Assembly: GCF_025808395.1 (NCBI RefSeq)
Contig: NZ_CP075524.1
Coordinates: 186,001-250,000 of the forward strand
Source: Microcella sp.
GTDB lineage: Bacteria; Actinomycetota; Actinomycetes; Actinomycetales; Microbacteriaceae
Direction of reading: 5' to 3'
Length of the DNA: 64,000 nucleotides
Shown here: one piece after another, positions 60,885 to 64,000 of the stretch
Numbering within the stretch: the stretch's first letter is position 1
How the letters are laid out: the number at the start of each line of letters is the position of its first letter
Notes under the pieces: model-generated
What the model was told of the DNA's origin: nothing
Database searches by the model: none
Seen by the model: only the letters and a program-made list of their open reading frames with translations
Made by a program: the position numbers and the translations under genes

Positions 60885-62284
60885 GGTGTCGAGGCCGTCT
60901 GGTCGAGCATCCGGTGCCACAGCGCTGCGAACTGCGGCAGAGTCTTGGTGGTCGCCGCGATGTCGTCGACGAGCACGCCGTCGACGGCGAGGCCCACGAT
61001 GGCGCCCGCGGTGGCCATGCGATGGTCGTCGTACGAGTGCCAGACGCCCCCGTGCAGTGGGCGCGGATCGATGGCGAGCCCGTCGTCGAGTTCGGTCACG
61101 GCGCCGCCGAGCGCGTTCAATTCTGCGGCGAGCGCGGCGAGCCGGTCGGTCTCGTGGCCGCGCAAGTGCCCGATGCCCGTGATCTCGCTCGGCTCAGAGC
61201 TGAGCGCGGCGAGGGCGACAATGGCGGGTGCCAACTCACCACCCGTCGACAGATCGACGTGGATGCCCGGCAGGCGAGTGCCGCCCAGCAGGCCCGCACC
61301 GCCGTCGACGACGAGTCGGCCGTCGTGCCGGTGCGCGCTGGCGCCGAAGAGGGGCAGCAGCTGCTCGAGGTCGGCGCCGACCTGCGTCGTGCTGACCGGC
61401 CAGCCGTCGATGGCGACGGTGCCGCCCGCGATCACCGCGGCGACCAGAAACGGTGCTGCGTTCGAGAGGTCTGGCTCGATGTCGATCGAGATGCCCTCGA
61501 TCGGGCCGGGCGCGACCACCCAGACCCCCGGCTCGGGGCTCTCGACGGTGACGCCTCGAGCGGCGAGCGAGGCGATCGTCATCTCGATGTGCGGCATCGA
61601 GGGCAGGCGGTCGCCGACATGACGCAGTACGAGACCCTCGTCGAATCGTGCGGCCGCGAGCAGCAGCCCCGACACGAATTGACTCGAGGCAGAAGCGTCG
61701 ATCTCGATCTCGCCGCCTCGCACCGATCCGGTGCCCCACAGGCTGAAGGGCAGTGCGCCGCGGCCGTCGTCATTGACGTCGACGCCGAGCGATCGCAGCG
61801 AGTCGATCGTCGTCGCCATCGGGCGTCGCCGCGCCCCGGCGTCGCCATCGAAGGCCACGGGGCCGAGCGCGAGCGCCGCCACGGGCGGTATGAACCTCAT
61901 GACGGTGCCGGCGAGGCCGCAGTCGATCGAGGTGCTGCCACTGAGTTCAGCGGGTGGCGCGACGCGCAGGTCGGCGCCGAACTCGCCATTGCCCTCGATC
62001 TCGTCGATCTCGACGCCGAGCGACCGCAGGGCCTCGATCATGAGCGCAGAGTCGCGAGAGTGCAGTGGCTGCCGCAGCTGCGATGGTCGATCGGCGAGGG
62101 CGGCGAGCACGAGCTCGCGGTTGGTCAGGCTCTTCGACCCCGGAAGGCCGAGTCGCGCCGCGAGCCTCTCGGTCGCGCGGGGCGCGGGCCAGTTGCCGTC
62201 GGCATCGAGGCCCTCGGCGGTGCCAGGGCGCTCGTCATCGCCGTATGGCGAGAATCGGGCGCCGGAATACGTGAATACCTGCAT
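60881..62284 (-). CDS. aroA: 3-phosphoshikimate 1-carboxyvinyltransferase (EPSP synthase)
   Basis: Sixth step of the shikimate pathway. The 467-residue protein has [63 protein letters not shown], and [15 protein letters not shown] near the C terminus, all standard. The N terminus ([21 protein letters not shown]) is the actinobacterial extension. TACTCT 8 nt above the ATG suggests a leaderless message for the coupled aroA-rsgA-hisN operon. Confidence 0.96.
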   Translation of the reverse strand: MQVFTYSGARFSPYGDDERPGTAEGLDADGNWPAPRATERLAARLGLPGSKSLTNRELVLAALADRPSQLRQPLHSRDSALMIEALRSLGVEIDEIEGNGEFGADLRVAPPAELSGSTSIDCGLAGTVMRFIPPVAALALGPVAFDGDAGARRRPMATTIDSLRSLGVDVNDDGRGALPFSLWGTGSVRGGEIEIDASASSQFVSGLLLAAARFDEGLVLRHVGDRLPSMPHIEMTIASLAARGVTVESPEPGVWVVAPGPIEGISIDIEPDLSNAAPFLVAAVIAGGTVAIDGWPVSTTQVGADLEQLLPLFGASAHRHDGRLVVDGGAGLLGGTRLPGIHVDLSTGGELAPAIVALAALSSEPSEITGIGHLRGHETDRLAALAAELNALGGAVTELDDGLAIDPRPLHGGVWHSYDDHRMATAGAIVGLAVDGVLVDDIAATTKTLPQFAALWHRMLDQTASTP

Positions 62285-62405
62285 CGGTTATCAGAGTAAC
62301 GGCACCGCGCACGGTGCCCCGTTGCGACCACGCGAGAGGATGCCCGAGGTGACCTTGCTGCTGCACCCGCCGTCGGCCGAGCTCGCGCCGTTAGACTCGC
62401 GCCTG

Positions 62406-63056
62406 ATGACCGAGAACGCGCAATCAGAAGCCGAAGAGCTCGCCGAACGTCGCCGACTGTTTCAAGAACAGGCGCTGCCGTTCATGGACCAGCTCTACGG
62501 AGCGGCGATGCGCATGACGAAGAACCCGGCCGATGCTGCCGATCTCGTGCAAGAGACCTTCGGCAAGGCCTTCGCGGCCTTCGGCCAGTTCGAGCAGGGC
62601 ACCAACCTCAAGGCCTGGCTCTATCGCATTCTGACGAACACCTTCATCAACGTGTACCGCAAGAAGCAGCGCGACCCATACCAGGGCGCACTCGAAGAGC
62701 TCGAAGACTGGCAGCTGGGTGGCGCTGAGTCTGCCACCTCGAACTCGAGCAGGTCGGCTGAAGCCGAGGCGATCGACCGCATGCCGGCGAGCGCCGTCAA
62801 AGATGCCCTGCAGTCGATTCCCGAAGACTTTCGACTGGCGGTGTACTTCGCCGACGTCGAGGGCTTCTCGTATCAAGAGATCGCCGACATCATGAAGACC
62901 CCGGTCGGCACGGTCATGAGCCGACTGCACCGCGGCCGACGGCTGCTGCGCGATCTGCTCGCCGACTACGCACGCGAACGCGGCATCACAACCCCTCTGG
63001 CGGCGACCAGCCCGGCAGCCTCCGCCGCCACGACGAGCACGACAAGGAGCCCATGA
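62406..63056 (+). CDS. sigH: ECF sigma factor SigH/SigR (thiol-oxidative stress)
   Basis: A 216-residue ECF sigma factor. Region 2 [66 protein letters not shown] and region 4 [44 protein letters not shown] are close to actinobacterial SigH/SigR, which controls mycothiol and thioredoxin genes. It overlaps its anti-sigma gene by 4 nt. ATG 62406 lies 8 nt below TAGACT; the frame extends much further upstream (to 61731) inside aroA, and ATG 62340 is also possible. Confidence 0.93.
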   Translation: MTENAQSEAEELAERRRLFQEQALPFMDQLYGAAMRMTKNPADAADLVQETFGKAFAAFGQFEQGTNLKAWLYRILTNTFINVYRKKQRDPYQGALEELEDWQLGGAESATSNSSRSAEAEAIDRMPASAVKDALQSIPEDFRLAVYFADVEGFSYQEIADIMKTPVGTVMSRLHRGRRLLRDLLADYARERGITTPLAATSPAASAATTSTTRSP

Positions 63057-63298
63057 TGACTGACTGCGGCTGCGACAAGGCAAAGGCCGAACTCGAAGAG
63101 TTCTTGCACAACGAGCTCAGTGCTGAGCAGTGCCAAGACATTCGTGATCACATGGCGAACTGCGACGACTGCTCAGCCGAGCATCTCGTCGGCATCACGC
63201 TGACGAACAAGGTCAAAGAAGCGTGTCAAGAGAAGGCCCCTGATGAGCTGCGCGAGCTCGTGCTGGGTGCGATCTCGACGATCGACGCACCGTCATAG
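63053..63298 (+). CDS. rsrA: Redox-sensing zinc anti-sigma factor (RsrA/RshA family)
   Basis: An 81-residue ZAS protein that binds SigH/SigR and releases it when its thiols are oxidised. His33, Cys37 and Cys40 form the H-x3-C-x2-C zinc motif (HMANCDDC), with Cys5/Cys7 near the N terminus and Cys27 as further thiols. Coupled to sigH by a 4-nt overlap; ATG 63056 is an alternative start. Confidence 0.93.
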   Translation: MMTDCGCDKAKAELEEFLHNELSAEQCQDIRDHMANCDDCSAEHLVGITLTNKVKEACQEKAPDELRELVLGAISTIDAPS

Positions 63299-63493
63299 CC
63301 GACGCTCATTGCCCCGCTTGTAGTTGCCGGTCACCCGAGCGAGAAGCTGCTGCTCGTCGCGACCTGCCGCGACGTCGTCGAGAAATTTCGCCGCAGCCCG
63401 GCCCCGCAGCGTCGCGGCCACCCGGCCGTGGTGCCGCACGACGATCTCGCCGCTCGCTCTCGTCTCGACGGTGAATCCTTCTGCCTCGGCCAT
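63293..63493 (-). CDS. Small conserved actinobacterial protein
   Basis: A 66-residue product (MAEAEGFTVETRASGEIVV, then RHHGRVAATLRGRAAAKFLDDVAAG and a basic tail). The pattern HHGRxAxTLRGxxAxxFL is common in small actinobacterial proteins next to the kgd gene; no function is known. The start at 63493 is preferred to the longer frame because only this part looks coding. It lies 14 nt after kgd on the same strand and its end overlaps rsrA by 6 nt. Confidence 0.7.
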   Translation of the reverse strand: MAEAEGFTVETRASGEIVVRHHGRVAATLRGRAAAKFLDDVAAGRDEQQLLARVTGNYKRGNERRL

Positions 63494-63507
63494 GGCATCG
63501 CTCTCGT

Positions 63508-64000
63508 TCAGTCGGCGAGCGCGGCGTCCATGATCTCGGCGTGCTCGAGGCTGCTGCGCTTGCTCGACCCGGTGGCCGGTGATGCCGATGCGGGCCGCGA
63601 GATGACGCGCATGGCGGGCATGCCGCGCTTCTGAGTCTCGAGAGCCAAGAACGGCCAGGCTCCTTGGTTCTCGGGCTCGTCTTGCACCCACACCAGTTCG
63701 GCGTTCGCATAGCGTTCGGTGATCTCGCGCAGTTGCTGCTCGGGCAGCGGGTGAAACTGCTCGAGCCTGACGAGCGCGATGCCGGTGGTCTCTCGCTTCT
63801 CGATCTCGCCGACGAGGTCGTAGTGGATCTTGCCGGCGTGCAGCAGCACGCGACGCACCGATGAGGCATCGGTGACACGGGCATCGTCGATGACCAGCTC
63901 GAAGCGACCGCTGGTGAAGTCAGAGACTTCGCTCGTCGCGCCACGAAGCCGCAGCATCGACTTCGGGGTGAAGACGATGAGGGGGCGGCGAGGCCGGGCG
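63508..64000 (-). CDS. kgd: 2-oxoglutarate dehydrogenase E1/multifunctional Kgd, C-terminal part (cut by window edge)
   Basis: The last 163 residues of the gene, running off the right edge. They read PLIVFTPKSMLRLRGA, VRRVLLHAGKIHYDLVGE, IALVRLEQFHPLPEQQL, ELVWVQDEPENQGAWPFLA and a C-terminal SRPASASPATGSSKRS, matching the transketolase C domain of actinobacterial SucA/Kgd (the thiamine-dependent E1 of the TCA cycle). The N-terminal E2-like and thiamine domains lie outside the window. Confidence 0.93.
   Translation of the reverse strand, partial: ARPRRPLIVFTPKSMLRLRGATSEVSDFTSGRFELVIDDARVTDASSVRRVLLHAGKIHYDLVGEIEKRETTGIALVRLEQFHPLPEQQLREITERYANAELVWVQDEPENQGAWPFLALETQKRGMPAMRVISRPASASPATGSSKRSSLEHAEIMDAALAD

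Noticed and set aside
60914..62299. 461-aa forward open frame
   Set aside because: Antisense to aroA, which carries all EPSP synthase motifs.
1..64000. CRISPR array, rRNA operon, prophage or replication origin
   Set aside because: No regularly spaced repeats, rRNA sequence, phage structural genes or DnaA-box cluster were seen. The only mobile-element trace is the IS3 scrap in the toxin island.

Overview
The window is high-GC actinobacterial chromosome, most likely from a member of the Microbacteriaceae. The evidence is the gene content (mycothiol-system SigH/RsrA pair, actinobacterial Tad pilus genes, aroA-rsgA-hisN order, ftsEX-smpB-tmRNA neighbourhood, a kgd-type 2-oxoglutarate dehydrogenase at the right edge), a tmRNA tag ending ALAA, and many genes whose start codon lies only 6-8 nt below a TANNNT -10 box (leaderless transcripts). 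Nothing in the window names a species.

Layout. 1-4,910: pncB (cut by the edge), an ArsR-SRPBCC cassette, the coupled murI-rph-rdgB operon, a DtxR/MntR regulator and a Dabb protein. 4,960-9,330: a less GC-rich island of polymorphic-toxin debris: orphan immunity genes (an unknown helical protein, a barstar relative, an Imm11-like protein, a MafI-like protein), two Hint-nuclease toxin tips (AHH and EndoU), one RHS/YD repeat fragment and the 3' scrap of an IS3-family transposase. 9,389-12,863: a coupled pair of predicted undecaprenyl-phosphate translocases (DedA/UptA-like and DUF368/PopT-like), then lactate permease. 12,948-21,466: tRNA-Leu and a sugar-uptake locus with a divergent ATPase, a SorC-type regulator, a lipoprotein, a 706-aa unknown protein that may be a glycoside hydrolase, a permease, a PfkB kinase and a FAD oxidoreductase. 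21,490-25,658: PucR regulator with gabT and gabD.

25,878-28,843: an LLM oxidoreductase, a ZIP transporter and a DUF559-type endonuclease-fold protein. 29,182-39,551: Tad pilus genes in two blocks, split by a reverse-strand block holding a DUF4190 protein, two small paralogues, a second ArsR-SRPBCC cassette and two dynamin-like GTPases. 39,577-45,835: an exonuclease, a possible nucleotidyltransferase with a coupled amidotransferase, SDR, MFS, prfB and a VOC protein. 45,911-50,860: ftsE, ftsX, smpB, an MFS pump, a SIMPL protein and tmRNA. 50,871-53,424: a manganese/zinc ABC importer. 53,582-58,948: envelope and hypothetical genes, including an autoregulated-looking XRE unit. 59,014-64,000: hisN-rsgA-aroA, sigH-rsrA, a small protein and the 3' end of kgd/sucA.

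Several parts can be read together. The MntR-type residues of the regulator at 3,910 fit a palindrome covering the -10 box and start codon of the metal importer. The two halves of the Tad locus share a promoter with identical element spacing. The two C55-P translocase families sit in one coupled unit. SmpB and its tmRNA are 2.3 kb apart. The toxin island has no complete Rhs/MafB carrier and looks like a store, or graveyard, of toxin tips and immunity genes.
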